A stretch of DNA of 64,000 nucleotides, taken from Megalonaias nervosa. Lineage: Eukaryota; Mollusca; Bivalvia; Unionida; Unionidae. The position numbers and the translations under genes were made by a program. The DNA lies in contig JAECUM010001074.1 of NCBI GenBank assembly GCA_016617855.1, positions 17,187 to 81,186 of the forward strand, written 5' to 3'. The notes below the pieces were generated by a model, which was not told where the DNA came from, ran no database searches, and was given only the letters and a program-made list of their open reading frames with translations. Shown here in pieces: positions 19,496 to 32,781 of the stretch (its first letter is position 1; every line of letters begins with the position of its first letter).

Positions 19496-20558
19496 TAAAC
19501 AACCAATAACAGAGCTGTGTCAGTTTAATTTTAATCATGTTTTCACACTAACATTATTCAATTAAAGTTCAAATCACTATGCAGATTTTATTATACATAC
19601 AGCAGGAAAAAATGTAAAAATGAGTCCATCACTGAAATAGTCGAAAATTGTCAATGATTTCACTCTGTCATGCTCTTCTTGGGTGTTTTACGTCCACTCA
19701 TATGCTCCTTTTCTCCACGTATAATTCAATTTTCTATAGCATTATCTGCATCAAAGTCTGTGATTGGTGGCCCATAACCGCTTTATCAATTTAATTGTTT
19801 GCCAAGCAGTATTCATGTATCGGTCTACTGTTAATTACAACATAAACAACAGATCATGAACACCACGTATGGCTGTTATATTTTCATATCATGCTTTGAA
19901 TGAAACCCGTTACGTCGAGTGCCTTTGATTTCCAAACACGCTTGTCAATGAAATCTCACAAGTTATATTTTAGCAATTAACGTCTTACTCACCTAAAGAC
20001 TGCTTCATGCATAATCTTTAGACCCGGCCAGCTAACAAACAGCCTGAGGCTAGGTTGGGGACCTGAACGTCGACTAATCCGTGATACGTACAAACATTAC
20101 GATTAAAATATAACCGATTAGTTAAAATATCAATAGTCATTCCTTAGTTGTCAAAACTTTTTCAATTAGTACATATTCACATTATCACGCCAATGCGAGA
20201 AAATGTGAGTGACCTTGCCATTGACTACACGATGGAAATATGTATTTTGTGGCATTACAAACGGAATACTAACACTCCCCAACACATTTTTTGGACTTGC
20301 CTGTGAGCTAACAAGTTGTAAGCTTGAGCTATTCCGAGACGGATTTGAGCTCGTCTTGCCAGTCGGGCAAGTTAGTTTGTAAATCCATGGCCGTAAATAA
20401 ATCTCAAAATGGCCAGGGCCAAGCAGACTGCCCGGAAGATGCACAGAATGGAATGATAGACCTTTAGTAAAACAGAATCGCGATCGATGTTACTACAAAA
20501 AAATACATAAAGAAACTATTGCATAAAGGACTGTAAGACTAAGAAAATATCACAAGGA
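17713..20558. other. Intergenic, with (GA)n tract
   Basis: No gene is supported. A pure GA repeat lies at 19,447-19,492. Small ORFs here lack protein-like features. Confidence 0.5.
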
Positions 20559-22096
20559 ATGAATAGTGAAAACAACTCACAAAAAGCACGAGAGAAAATG
20601 GCGGCCGAGAAGGCAAACAAAGAAGTTAGAGAATTAGAGAAATTCTTTAACACACGGAGAACAGAAACAACAGAAGGATCTTTCCTTGAGTGTTCATATA
20701 GAGAAGGGACACAAGAATTAGAATTTTTGAACACACCACGAGAAAGAATGCCAGGAATGACAACAGTAATGGTGGCTTTTAAAGTAAAAGACCCGGAATA
20801 TATAAAACAAAATGTACTCACTCAACCGGAAAGGGTATAAAGGATATATAGTAAGACCCAAAGGAACCCAACTAATACTGCCATATGGAGAAATATCAAT
20901 TGCAGGAGAGACGGGTACAGTCAAAAGACCCACACCCATTCTGAGGAAAATAAAAAAAAAACGGGTGAGCTCCACTTATCAGATATCCCTTTGGAAATAT
21001 CTTTAGAAGCTACAGTGGAGCAGTTCGAGAAAAAACTCAGCATTAAAGTGATATCTGCAAGACTAGACACAATTCCATTAACTAAAATATACAACGGGAC
21101 AAGAATATTAGAAGTAGAGAAGAATAAAATGAAAGGTGAAGAAAGCCTTTTTTCTACATAGATTCTTGACAAAATCTTGGTACAAGGGATGTATCTACCA
21201 TAGGACATGCAACAGATGTGGGACGACAGGACATACTCCACACAAATGTCCCAAAACTTTAGATACTCCAGTAGAGAGCAGAGAACGACAAGAAGTCACT
21301 ATGATGCAGCAACAACAAGTAATGGTTACCAGAAAAAAATCCAAAACAACAACCAAGAGTACCAGAAGAGAATATAAAAACAACAGAGAAGATGTAAACA
21401 AAGCACTACCAAAAAATTCAACAGGGACTAATACACTATCTAGAAATATAACACAGACAGTACCTAGAAAACCAAGGGAAAAAATAATGGTATCAATACA
21501 ATTAGAAGAAACTTCTCCAGAAACAAGCACAATACAAGAAACTCCAACAGCAACAGGACAAAAGCAACTTCTACAACAACAACAAGGGAAACAGAGACAA
21601 GAAGAAATAAGGAAACAAACAAAAGTGGAGGAGAACAATCAGCAGGACAAATGAAACAACAAGAAAACAAAAAACAAGGGTCAACAACAACGGAAACACA
21701 ACATAGCTATCAGACAACAACAGAAGAACAAGAGAAAGAGAGAAAGAGAACCACAGCAGCAACAGAAAGAACAAGAAAACCGTGCAGAAATGAGATCCAC
21801 GATGACTGATACACAACAAAGGAAACAATATGAACCAAGAAACTATACTGAGAACAAACAAGTAAAGACACCATTAACTCTGGAAACAAACAAAAGGACA
21901 AATGAAGCAACAAGGCCAACAACAACAAACACAACATAGCCATCACACAATAACAGAAGAACAAAAGAAAGAGAGAAGGGAGAAGAGGAAAGCTAAAAGG
22001 AGAAAAAAGAAGGAAGACGAGGAGGAGGAACATCGAATGATGGAGACTTACATTCTTGAAGATGATGAATGTCTGGAAGAGGAAAAATGGAACTGA
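20559..22096 (+). pseudogene. Retroelement ORF1/gag-like gene with CCHC zinc knuckle
   Basis: Protein-like sequence runs from the ATG at 20,559 through at least three frames. A glutamate/lysine-rich start is followed by RKGYKGYIVRPKGTQLILPY, then IKVISARLDTIPLTKIYNGT, and a zinc knuckle CNRCGTTGHTPHKC (CX2CX4HX4C) near 21,206-21,250. The rest is a Gln/Lys/Glu/Thr-rich tail to about 22,096. This is the build of ORF1 (gag-like, RNA-binding) of non-LTR retrotransposons. Frameshifts near 20,835, 20,960 and 21,165 inactivate it. No reverse transcriptase follows directly. A-rich segments lie at 22,090-22,140 and 22,325-22,341. The Val/Leu/Cys-rich minus-strand ORFs here are shadows. Confidence 0.7.
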
Positions 22097-22513
22097 CGAA
22101 AAAAAAATAAATAAATAAAAAGAAAAAATAAAAAAAATACTAAAGGATGAATATACAAATAACCAGGAAAAAAATAAATTAATGTACAAATAACCAGGAA
22201 GGAAATAGAAAAAAGTAAAGTACAGTAAAACAATATATAGCACAACACCTCCAGGCAACTATACAATTAGGGCAGGAGGGCCTCCCTAAATGGTCTGAAA
22301 AGATCAACCAGGGAGAGTACCCTCCAAAAAAAAAAAAAAAACCAAGACGAAAACCCTTACTGTGGGAAAGCAGTAAATTTTGTCCATATGAGCAGTCAGG
22401 TACACCTTGACTCTAGAGATGGCCGTTCTTTGGGACTGACAGACCAGAAGGTGAGTGAGTGCAAACAAGATGTTGCTGAAATTTATGGTAAATGTATGTA
22501 TGTACGTGTGTGT

Positions 22514-22514
<1 letters not shown>

Positions 22515-22608
<94 letters not shown>

Positions 22609-22658
22609 TACATATACATATATACATATACATATATATAGTGTGTGTGTGTGTGTGT
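22515..22658. repeat. (CA)n(TA)n(GT)n microsatellite
   Basis: A compound dinucleotide tract whose CA start and GT end can fold back on each other. Confidence 0.95.
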
Positions 22659-22894
22659 GGTCAAATATTTATTCCTTATATGTGAACAAAATGTATTAGG
22701 GTTTTGTTGCTGGGTACAGCGCTCCCCGATCGTGGTTTATTTTTAGCCATGGTTATTTAAAAATACCGAGTTCGTTTTTACCCAAAGCCTCATGTGCAAA
22801 GTGCCTGCAACGAGAAACCAGGTAACCTCGAGTTCTCTGACTGTTGGGCTTTCATCACAATCAGGGTACTTATATGGTAAATTCTCATTGTTTT

Positions 22895-23065
22895 TTCACA
22901 ATAAAAAAGAGTCTCGTCATGAATCTGTCCACTTTACGGGCGAAATCCTCAGCTGCAGGGTTGTTTTCTTGGATGGGGAGTCGTAGGACTCTGGGGTTTC
23001 GTGTAGCCTGTATGCTGCTGTCGATGTTGACTAGGAGGACGGTATTTTATTTTGCTCGTAGCGGT
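22895..23065 (-). other. Short protein-like fragment, unidentified
   Basis: The minus strand has an open frame of about 55 codons with VNIDSSIQATRNPRVLRLP and a following DFARKVDRFMTRLF segment. It has the look of a transposon-protein remnant, but no family is recognised. Confidence 0.25.
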
Positions 23066-23119
23066 GTATCAAAACTTCGGGACCAATGTGTCTGCATAGA
23101 ATAGGTTAGCTCTTGAAGG

Positions 23120-23960
23120 ATCCTCGGACAGACTGAGAGGGGCGAGCTATGTATTGTGGCTCCTTGACCATTTGAGAAGAGCTGTGAACCGGAAATATAT
23201 CATATCGTCAACTGGACGCCATAAAATACATTGTTCTATTTTTTTAAAATCATTATTATGCATTACCACTATGGAGTGAAATCAATAATTCAATATCGCT
23301 ACACGAGGGAAAATCAGTAATATATACATCCTGCATTGGATGACCCATACAAATTCTATACATCGATCGCTCTTGGTAATATCATACATTGGTCATATTT
23401 GTTTATAAATCTTATATTTTGATTACCCTTGGTGATAAAAACATACGTTATTCATATTTGTTTACAAATTCTATACAACGATCATTCATATTCATAGATC
23501 TATTTGCTTATAAGTTCTTTAGTTGATTCTTGTTTGATTACTCGTTGAAGTAACATGTTCTCGTTAGTTCCATTTAGGAAGATATTAGTTGTTGATCTAG
23601 GTGCGCATCATTCAGTTAAATCCATTTTGGACTTCATACGCACGAGCTTGGTATCAGATTTATTATCGTTCAATAACAAAAATTGTCTTCACGAAATCGT
23701 TTCAGTGTCTTCGCCAACTCCAATCCATACCCGGCTTCATGCTGCTACAGACAAAGTCAGATAGTCGAAGTTGGGAGGCACTGTAACTTCGCCATCTTTT
23801 CACTTATTGATTGCTGGACATAGACGTACGTTCACGCAAAACTGAATTTGTCAAATGTATGAAAGAACAAATCACTTGATTTAGTTCGTCCTCCACAACG
23901 TATTGTGTGGTGTTACAAAGAGTGGCTATAGGCTTACACGTTACTGAAATTCAAGAGGTG
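23120..23960. other. Intergenic, nothing recognised
   Basis: AT-rich; a short repeated phrase (TTGTTTA.AAAT.TATA) appears near 23,400 and 23,460. No gene seen. Confidence 0.45.
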
Positions 23961-23964
23961 CGAG

Positions 23965-24258
23965 TGATTTGGATTTTTAACGTAGCTTTAACAATTTTTC
24001 AGTCATATCGCTACGATGTCTGCAGTGTGGCAGTTTATTGTAATGTCTAGCACTGGGGCATCATGCCACAGACATGTAGCATGATGTCCCACCCAGTCAC
24101 ATTATCCTGACACCAGGCTGACCAGTCCTAACACTAACCTCTTAATGCTGAGCGCCAAGCGAGGCAGCCGTTAGTACCATATTTGTAAGTCTTTGGTATG
24201 ACTCGGCCGGGGATCGAACCCACGACCTCCCGCATCCGAAGCGGACGCTCTAACCAAA
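23965..24258 (-). mobile_element. SINE family 1, minus-strand copy
   Basis: Reverse complement of the copy at 17,378: it begins with TTTTTAACGTAGCTTTAAC and ends in a tRNA-like head with GGGGATCGAACCCACGACCT (B box complement) and GCGGACGCTCTAACC. Confidence 0.9.
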
Positions 24259-24639
24259 ATTCAAGAAACCATATCCTTTGTAAGGAATTTCTCGCCGTCA
24301 CAGAATGGACGAATAGATGGTTGGAATGCTTCTTAAGGAGAACATAAGACAACACGCACACAAAGTCGAGATGAATTAGACGAGTATGATGAAGAAAATA
24401 TATTGCACAATAGGAACAAAAAAAAAACCCCACCCCACACCCACACCCCAAAACAAATAACTGCAGTTAAACCGTTTTTACATATTGTCTATTCTTAAAA
24501 TTCTTAAGAACACTTTATGTTCACTGGTACTTCTGCACTGAATTATTCACTGATTATATACGCCCTCCAATGGTTCCTTCATTGTGTAGGCGCTTCTGTA
24601 CCGTGCAGTGAATTATAGTGTAATTCTTGTGACTGGGGC

Positions 24640-25440
24640 TCCCATGTCCCGATATTCAGAGGACGTCCCTGGTTTGTCCACCCTTGTGGAAGGCTTTCCT
24701 GGCTAGCTCAACTCCCTTCAGCAGTCTCTCAACCCGTCCTCAACTAAACGGCTCATGTGATTGGGAGTTGGGAGTCGATTCCCTCCAAGTTGGTCTTTTT
24801 GCTGACGACAGCTTGCTGTACCGAGTAATAAACTCGGATCAGGATGCAAAACTTACGAGCAGATCTAGACCGGCTACAAAGACGGGAAAAAGACTGGCAA
24901 ATGGAGTCCAATCCTGACAAATGTGAGATCATCCGAATCGCCAACAAGAGACGGATCGTCCCAGCCATATACACCATCCATGGTAAAAAACTGACGATGA
25001 CATCCAAGGCCAAATATTTCGGAGTTACCGTCGATTGCACCTTATCATGGAACAACCACATTGACTGTTACAAAGGCAAACACTATAGCGTTCCTTCTGT
25101 CTACATGATCCAAACAAGCAACGGCTATGTGCTATAAATCCTTAGTATGTCCACAGTTGGAGTATGCGTTGACCGTTTGGGACCCATCTACCAAAACAAA
25201 TATTGCCAAACTTGAAACAATACAGCAGAAGAACAACAGGGTTTACTATTGGAGATTATCGACGGAGCAGTAGTGTTTCAACTATCCTGCCAAATCTGGG
25301 ATGGGAAGAACTTCCCAGGCTAGCACAATCTCCCGTTAGCAGTCTCAGCCCGGCCTTATCTCTCCAGGGTTGGATGCGGCTACAAAACGCAAGTCGTTTT
25401 GAGTTGTACAGTAGAAGGTTAATGTGTACATTACATTGAG
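24640..25440 (+). pseudogene. Jockey/CR1-like non-LTR reverse transcriptase, 3' part
   Basis: The frame from 24,684 contains VGLFADDSLLYRVI, the catalytic FADD box of LINE reverse transcriptases. A frameshift near 24,842 continues into LDRLQRREKDWQMESNPDKC and AKYFGVTVDCTLSWNNHID, typical of the palm/thumb region of jockey-like elements. A third frame near 25,150 carries PQLEYALTVWDP, and LGWEELPRLA marks the C-terminal end. Several stops and shifts make it inactive. The first two thirds of the polymerase and the endonuclease are absent from this locus. Not evidently linked to the ORF1 remnant 2.5 kb upstream. Confidence 0.8.
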
Positions 25441-26830
25441 TGACTTGTATACAGTGCCTTGGTGTTTTATTCAAGTGCTCTTTTTATGTCATGTCTGCAA
25501 TTACTTCATCTCTCTACACTAAATGAAAGCAAACCTAACATTTTATGAATAAAAAACATTGAAAATATGAAATATGTACTTTGCAGCTGACCTATACAAG
25601 TCGACTACAACACAAAAGCATATTATATTCAACGTACTAGCGTCGCATAGCTGAATATGAATTACAATCAATAGATTTGATAAACAATAGTCTGTAGGTT
25701 TTAAACAATGACTTATAATAGAAAATACGTAAGTAGTGAAAAGCAATCTACTAGAATAAGTTGTAAGGAATAAAACAATCTTCAAAACACTACTCCTATT
25801 CCATATAAACAGAAACAAAAGGAAAAGAAAGAAGCTTTACATCCCAAAAGTCTAATTCCTAGCTGTACGCAGCTAAAAAAACGTTTCCCGATATTATTCA
25901 AAATAATACAAGAAATAAATAAATTTCATACCTTAATCTGGCCGCTCTAAATATCCTGGTTTTAGCTCCTCTTCCTAGTAATTGTATGTATGACTGCCAA
26001 AGTTTTACATTGCATATAGTCGCTTTATACAGACCCTTTGCGGGTATCTTGAAGTGCACGAGCTTCTGGCCTGGTGAGAACTCTTACGCCACTATCACAA
26101 TGATAGTGCTTACTTGAATTTGTATTCTACAGTGAACTTCGGATAATGCGTTTTTCTCACAGTTGACTTCAGTTAATATATTTTCAGGTCTTTATTATAC
26201 TGAAAATCTTAACTTATTTAATGCATAAATAAAGCAAGGGAATAATTTTAAGACAGTTTGTGACACTCGCGAATACAGTAGGATATTGTCTGATTAGTCA
26301 AACACATCTCGTCATCTTTGATGACATGTTTAGAGAGGACGAAGAAACAATTCAACTTTAGTTTAGACGAAAAGGAGATCATCGTAACAGTAGTATCATG
26401 TAAATCACGCAAAAGTTATTTCAACAAAGTAAAGCGCATTGCATCATCAGTCTCGTTAATTGGTTTTGTTTAAAATCAGAGCGACAAATTGTAAGCTCAG
26501 CTGTTCGGTAATCAATCAGGAACACCCTGTCGTATTTAGTGATCGATCTAAAAACTATCACTCTTGATTAATTTAAATTTTGTACTGATTTATTTAATTA
26601 TTAGTGTCAAAATATTTAAAAACATCTTTCATTTCTTTCTTCTCTGACATTATTCGTCCTGTCAGATTGATTCGCGCGCTGTTTGCCATATATAGCTGCG
26701 TTTGCATTTGTTAGAAGTCAGTCTCAAAGAAGTGTTATGATGGTTTACTTTAACATCATTTACCTCCTAACCCTAATATCACATAGATGTCACACTTACA
26801 ACAATTGGTACAATCGTTAATGGATCCAAC
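25441..26830. other. Intergenic, nothing recognised
   Basis: AT-rich sequence with short ORFs only; no coding or repeat signal I can support. Confidence 0.5.
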
Positions 26831-27485
26831 ATGTTTGTCAGAAACGGAAAAATCGCAACGGTACGGATAATCATTGCAAAGTCTTCAACGTTTCAAGAAG
26901 ATGCTTTAGATGAAACTGCCGAACCTACACTGACAATAAAGACCGAAGACACACAAAGGCAGCAACTGCCAAGACAAAAGGCAAGGTCACAGAGATGGAA
27001 AGTCCAAAGCTTTACAGAATTTCAAACCCCACTTGCTAAAATACCCAAACTGACACCCACATCTAGGATTGTTTGGATCAAAATATGATGTCAACGCTCT
27101 CGCCAGCAGAAGAGAAGAGGTACGTGAAAAAAGAAGTAACAAAAAGCTACCGATTATTCCTGTTCAAGCAATATCATCATCATCTGCTCCCATTGCTTCC
27201 TGGACACGTAAGGTATTGCTATCCAAAATACCTTCTCAGAAAATATCATCGGTTGTCTTATTGAGCCGGAGCATGGATTCACTTTTAACCAGCATTTACC
27301 GGCATATTGCCCTAAGGACTGTCTACAGAGGAATTCAAACTTGTATCGTACAGCCAAACTTAAACTCAGAATTATACGTTGCAAGACATAAGACAATGGT
27401 TACAATAACAATCGACGTAGAATCAAGACTGCAAATATATGTGTCACTGATTTGCATTTATAATCGGCTTGAGTGTTTTCTTTAA
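26831..27485 (+). other. Protein-like remnant of unknown transposon or gene
   Basis: Two overlapping frames (26,831-27,088 and 27,069-27,485) look coding: an acidic segment (AEPTLTIKTEDTQ), then a basic one (SRREEVREKRSNKKLP) and a Ser-rich stretch. The second part shares DNA similarity with the centre of the foldback element at 30.1-31.36 kb, for example ATGATGTC.AC.CT.. .CAGCAGAAGA and CACTTTTAACCAGCATTTAC versus CCCTTTTAGCCAGCATTTAC. It is thus probably a member of a dispersed repeat family. Function unknown. Confidence 0.35.
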
Positions 27486-27540
27486 CATCTAAATAAATTC
27501 AGAGTTAGTGAGAGCTTTGAATATCGTCTTAAAACAAAGT

Positions 27541-27640
27541 GGTTAACACCCGCTGAGATGGCAAACGGATAAGGCACTGAATGTATGAAGCAGGCCTCTA
27601 AACGATTTGAACGCACGACACATTAACTTTTTACTACTGA
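27541..27640 (+). mobile_element. Degenerate tRNA-like SINE head (possible)
   Basis: TGGCAAACGGATAAGGC resembles an A box and GATTTGAACGC a B box about 45 bp downstream. No conserved body was recognised. Confidence 0.3.
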
Positions 27641-28063
27641 CAACCCCGAAACCAAAGCAAGTTTCGTGGAAGATTTTCAAAGAAGCTGAAAAAGCGTATC
27701 TGGAAATATTTTAAACATCAACGTACTCTTTAGTCCGAAAAATCTAACCCTCAAATCTGTGTTGATACCGATAGATGAGTTGTGGTTCTGATGTCAGCTT
27801 TCATTAAAATGCGCAATTTTTCTGCATGTAAATCTTTCCGGAACACAGGTGTGCAGTTTAGACACTGGTATTTGGTAACAGCCATATCTAGCGCGAAATT
27901 CAAAATGGTCACAGGACATATGGTTGTGATGTTCAACGTGGATTTGCAAGTTGTTAAACATAGGGTCCGGAATAATTATGTACATATGGCCAAAAGAATC
28001 CTTCAACTGACGGAAACTCTACAGCCTCGAGAAATGCCGGTAAGAGTTTACTATATACACCCA

Positions 28064-28472
28064 TAGAGGCTCGTATCATTGCTTACAATTTACCTGTCAT
28101 ACATGTACTATATAATAACTACAAGGGAGGACACTTCTCTCATTTCTCGCGTGACCTATTTAAGAATAAACGCTGATATTTCCAGCTACATTTCGCGTAG
28201 CGTAATAAATTTGGTACCGATGTTTAGCTCAGGCATTCGACTTTGTATGCGTATCCGAAGTTTGGCTTACTATCATACCTTTAAGGAATGCAAGACCATT
28301 TTCCCACGCTACTGCTCGACATGGCCATGATCGCGCCCGCTTAATATGCAAGAACAACGCGCTGAATAGAATACTCCCTTCTCATTGCAACTAAAAATAA
28401 GTATAAACAAATGCAGGACGTCATTTCCTTTTAACCAGTGGGAGGACAGTATTCCATTCAGCGGGATTTCAT
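28064..28472 (+). mobile_element. Truncated copy of the MITE at 37,176
   Basis: It starts with GAGGCTCGTATCATTGCTTA and follows the 37 kb copy closely (about nine in ten bases by eye) to about 28,472. The final terminal repeat is missing, so the 3' end is truncated or diverged. Confidence 0.8.
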
Positions 28473-30099
28473 ACATTTGGCGATTCTGAAGCGATAACAG
28501 ACGCGTGACAAAAGTCGAATCGAGCGGAGGCTGAGATCACGCTTGCACTCCTTTTGACAATTTATAGTACCGATAAGGTGATTTCGTGTTGTCAAGATTT
28601 CATCGTACTTTATTGATAAAACGTCAGAATCCTGTGGTGGTATCAGCCCCTAAAGCTTCAGTCTGTATCATCAAAAGTGTGGGACTCATTTATCGGCCTA
28701 CGTACTCTCTAAAACTCTTGAAGTGCTACCATGTCTGATAAATGGTTACAGTCTATCGTACCATCGTATTATCGGATACGCTCCTGACGTAGTAACGCCT
28801 GAAAACGAAATGGCTTCGTTTGGTCGATTGTTTAGAACGTCTGAGACAAGGAAAAATAAAGAAGTGTTTAACACAAAAGATGGTATTGTCAAAACCAAAC
28901 ACACTTTTAACAAAGGCTATTTATCAAACTTGCCATAGAAAAGATCCAAAGCTTTTTCTTTTTGTCTCTGTTATCTATTTCACAACAAGCCCCACTCTTC
29001 TAACTAATCTGATAATGTATAAGTATTACAGTATTTTGTGTATGTGAGAGCACTTTTGCACTTTCCATTTGTGATAGTATGTATGTAGGTATGTATGTAT
29101 GTAGGTATGTCTGTCTGTCTGTATGTATGTTTGTTTGTTTGTATGTATGTATATGTATATGTAAGCACTCTTACCGTATTCTTTCTTTCTACCCCACATT
29201 GGGATTTTATATATGTAGGTGTGAGGGTGAAATATAATTGTGTCTATTCTTGGTATTACTCTTCCTTACTCTAGCTTCTTCTTTACATCCTATTTCACGC
29301 TGTATGCTGCTTAGGTGTGGGTGTTGGTAAGTACGTGCGCTGGTTATTAACACTCTATTGGTGAGTGGTATAGGTGTTGGTGCGTATGTGTGGGTGTTAG
29401 TCAGTACTTATGGGTGCTGGCCATGAAGACGGTGTGTTGGTCAATACGAGTAAGTATTGGTCAGTGGGTATAGGTGCTGGTTAGTACGTCTATGTTAAAC
29501 CTATGGACATTTTTAACTTGTCTCCATAGTGAAAGTTTTTGGCCCTACACCCCCCCTCAAACATTTACCGCGACGAAGGAAATGTGTGGGGTATTTTAAC
29601 ATTGCATTTTTGCTTGTCCCCATAGTACCATTTTCGTACCCAAAGCAAAACTGATTATGGTGACAAAGGAAAATGTAATGGACACATTTAAACGTTAACT
29701 TTCCTTATCTACATTGTGCCATAGGAATGTTAAACCTATGGAGTGACATTAAATTGCTTTATCTCTGTAGTGATATTTTGCCTTTAAAATGTCACACTAA
29801 ACTACTTACACCCTCAATGATAACAATGCAGTACCTTTATGGTTGTGTGAAGTTGTAAGGTAGAGAAAATTCAGAAAAATTTTAAAGCAGCTGTTTTTTT
29901 TTGTTTTTTTGTTGTTTTTTTTAAATACACAAAATAACTGAAATTACTTACTAGGTATATTGGCTTTGTGTGTAATTGATGTGAATATAGTTTAGACCAT
30001 AATGTTCCAGTGAGCTAACTTCCCTGTTGTCTGTTTGTTTTGCTGGTTGATGTGTATCGAAAATCTTGTGTTTGTGGTCTTCTGAACTGCCGGTAGTAC
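28473..30099. other. Intergenic with tetranucleotide and degenerate repeats
   Basis: A GTAT/GTTT/GTCT tetranucleotide tract lies at 29,078-29,162. From about 29,310 to 29,490 a degenerate unit of about 28 bp (GGTGTTGGT.AGTA.) repeats several times. Two units around CCCCATAGT appear at 29,520-29,770. No gene is supported. Confidence 0.5.
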
Positions 30100-31355
30100 T
30101 CAGACGTAGTAATATCAGCCACTATAGCCCCATAGGGTCTCCTGTGTTAATAAGAGTCGAAAATGCATGATTCCTAACGGAATTTTAACATGAGAAAATG
30201 TATGGTCAAAAGTTTATAGCATCAAAGGGTCGAACGTTTATGGCCCTTTATGGGAATGATAATATTAACATGTCTATAGGTTTGACGTGGTGGGGGACAT
30301 TATGACCTTCTGCGGGAAATGTAATGTTAACTTGACCGTTATATACCGCTTTCATGTTAAAAACTCCATGGCTGTTATGGAAAATGTATTATTACATTTC
30401 TGGAATACTATCCAATACATCACTCTTAGAATACCACCCAACACACCACGTTTTGATTACTATCTAGCATCCTCTTTTGGATTACTATAAGACACACACT
30501 TTTTGATATTCTGTTCAGCATCTCCTTTTTGATATACTATCCAAAGAACAGGTTAGGAGTGTTTACACACTCAAATATTGTAACTTCCTTTCTGACACCG
30601 TCCCCCACTATTCAACGAGAAGAAATAAGAGTTTGTGTCGAAAGGATGATGTCGACACCTTCAGCAGAAGAAAAAGAAAGGGAAGATAGATGTGAAAAAT
30701 ACATCAAGAAAAAGTCAGTACCGACAAACGGCTCCTACTCCTATTGCGCGTCGAGCACGTCAAGCTTCGTCCAAACCAATACCACAGGAATCTATGAGCA
30801 ATAACGAACAGTAGGTCACTTATTGAAGAGCAACAACAACCACAGTTAACCCCATCGTGTAGACCCTTTTAGCCAGCATTTACTACAACCCTGCACGAGC
30901 TGCTGGTGACGTAGGAGTTCAAATATTGAATCGTGTTGCTAAAACTGGGTAATGTATCTAAACTGGTGCTGGATAGTATATCAAAAAGTGGGTGCTGGAT
31001 AGCATCAGAAAGTGGTGTGTTGGATGATAATCGAAAAGGCGTGTAATGGATAGGATGTAATAGGGGGCTTACATTTATCAACATGGAAACGACCTGTAAA
31101 GCTCAACACGTTAATATCATATTTCCCATAGGTGTTATAGGGTCTCCCACAAGTTAAATACACTGTTAACATTACCACTCCGATATGCGACCATAAACTT
31201 TGGACCCTTTGAGGCTATAAAACTTTCGACTCTTTCGACTCTACATTTTCCCCGTGTTAAAATCATGTAACCATTATAAATTTTCTATCCTTTTTAAAAT
31301 GGAAAACCCATAGGGAGCTATAGCGGCCAATATTACTACTCTGAGAAAATATTGA
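30100..31355. mobile_element. Foldback element with long inverted arms
   Basis: The left arm (about 30,100-30,580) and right arm (about 30,870-31,355) are inverted copies of each other. Shared pieces include GTAGTAATAT at the outer ends, CAAAGGGTCGAACGTTTATG versus CAAAGGGTCCAAAGTTTATG, and GATATACTATCCA. The 290 bp core has a broken protein-like frame including ASIYYNPARAAGDVGVQILN in its final part, which extends into the right arm. Long arms and a short core are typical of foldback-type or Mutator-like non-autonomous transposons. The exact ends are uncertain. Confidence 0.7.
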
Positions 31356-32781
31356 TTCCATCTTGGAATTTGCATAACTAATAGATTTTCCTCTGATATG
31401 TGTTTAGATTGGATTTGATTTTATGGTTGAATCTGGTACACTTGTATTAGCATACAATTGTCAGCTCCTCCTCTCTCATTGTGAGTTTTGTCCTCAAGAT
31501 ATTTCTGCTAGAATTGCTTCAGTTAATTTAGAAACTTTTTTCAGTCTGTCTTATCGTAAAGGCTAATCTTCATATGCTTACCTGGATCGATTCTTAATTC
31601 CTGATGCAGGGGCTGATCCAGAAATACTCGGGTTGGGTGGGGTTAACAAGTACGTAAGGTGTCTGTGGCACAGAACCGATGATTGGGGCGCCGGGGGTCG
31701 TACCCCACCCCCAGCCCGAGAAGCATTTTAAGCGTTGCCAGGGCATAATTTTAACCATCTAATTTAAAAATATAAATTTACTTTAGGAAACCTATTAGCT
31801 GTTCGCGCTCATTTATTGCGAGGAGAGGGGAGGGGTGCTTTATACTAAATACAAGTGATAGCTGATTTAATTGGAAAAGGTTTAAAATATTTTGCCCTCT
31901 TGTGTTTATTCCCATTTGATGATGATTTAAGTCTTTTATCATGTCAAAACAATTTTTATTAGTCTTCATGAGAATGCATGAACTCCTCCTGTACCGTCAA
32001 TATGGAGCAGATTAAAGCTTCCAGATATAAAATTATAACTTTGAGAGGAACTTTTGATATTGGCTCAAACTCTTTAAGTCATTCTTTCTATGTTTATAAG
32101 AAGGAGAAGACGTGTATGTCATTTCCAACCCGACTTAAATTTCAACCTACCAGATTGAGTTCTTTGTTCCCCTTTCCTCGATATAATATAGCCAGTTATG
32201 TGTTAAAAGTGTTGTTAAAGCCAGCAAAAATCCCAAAGAAAACGCTAAAGAGATTATAGGATTCTAGACTTATGTTTTGGTTCAAATCAAGGTCTGACCT
32301 TTTTCCCCTTTGCCCAGAATATTTCTGCATCAGAGTTATTGTCCTTCTGTTTCGTCATGTTTTGGACTTTGGTAAATTGCAAAGAAGATGCCACCACATC
32401 TTTGGACTTTACGATCTTTCCATAAAGCTGAATTTGTCCAGGCATAACAAAATAATTTTGTAATGGTTTGAATTTAGGTATTAGTTAGTTTTGACTTTAA
32501 CACCTAGTTCGAGTTGTTACAGATTAGAATCGCGGTTTTTATTAAGGGTTTTAGATGTATTATCTCCATATATTATTTTATATACCTGTCACAGAAGCTT
32601 TCCCTTTTAACTATTATCGGTTAGTACTACAGCACTACATGTTTAATGGTTGGAGTGGTGGTTTACATTACTAATGTTTTGGGAGTGGTGGGAGTGGGAG
32701 GGGCTTTGATCTTACGTTAGGAACTGCCCGACACTTTTAATATTACCTGTCAACCCGCCTGTAATCTAACATTAGGCAGAC
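31356..32781. other. Intergenic, nothing firm
   Basis: ORFs at 31,978-32,259 and 32,272-32,463 have no recognisable protein features. No repeat was identified. Confidence 0.45.

Noticed and set aside
21195..22266. Long minus-strand ORFs rich in Leu, Val, Phe and Cys that look like membrane proteins
   Set aside because: They are antisense to the Gln/Lys/Thr-rich retroelement ORF1, which has a zinc knuckle in the sense frame.
22304..22699. Overlapping Tyr/Thr/His/Ile-rich ORFs on both strands
   Set aside because: They come from the CA/TA/GT microsatellite.
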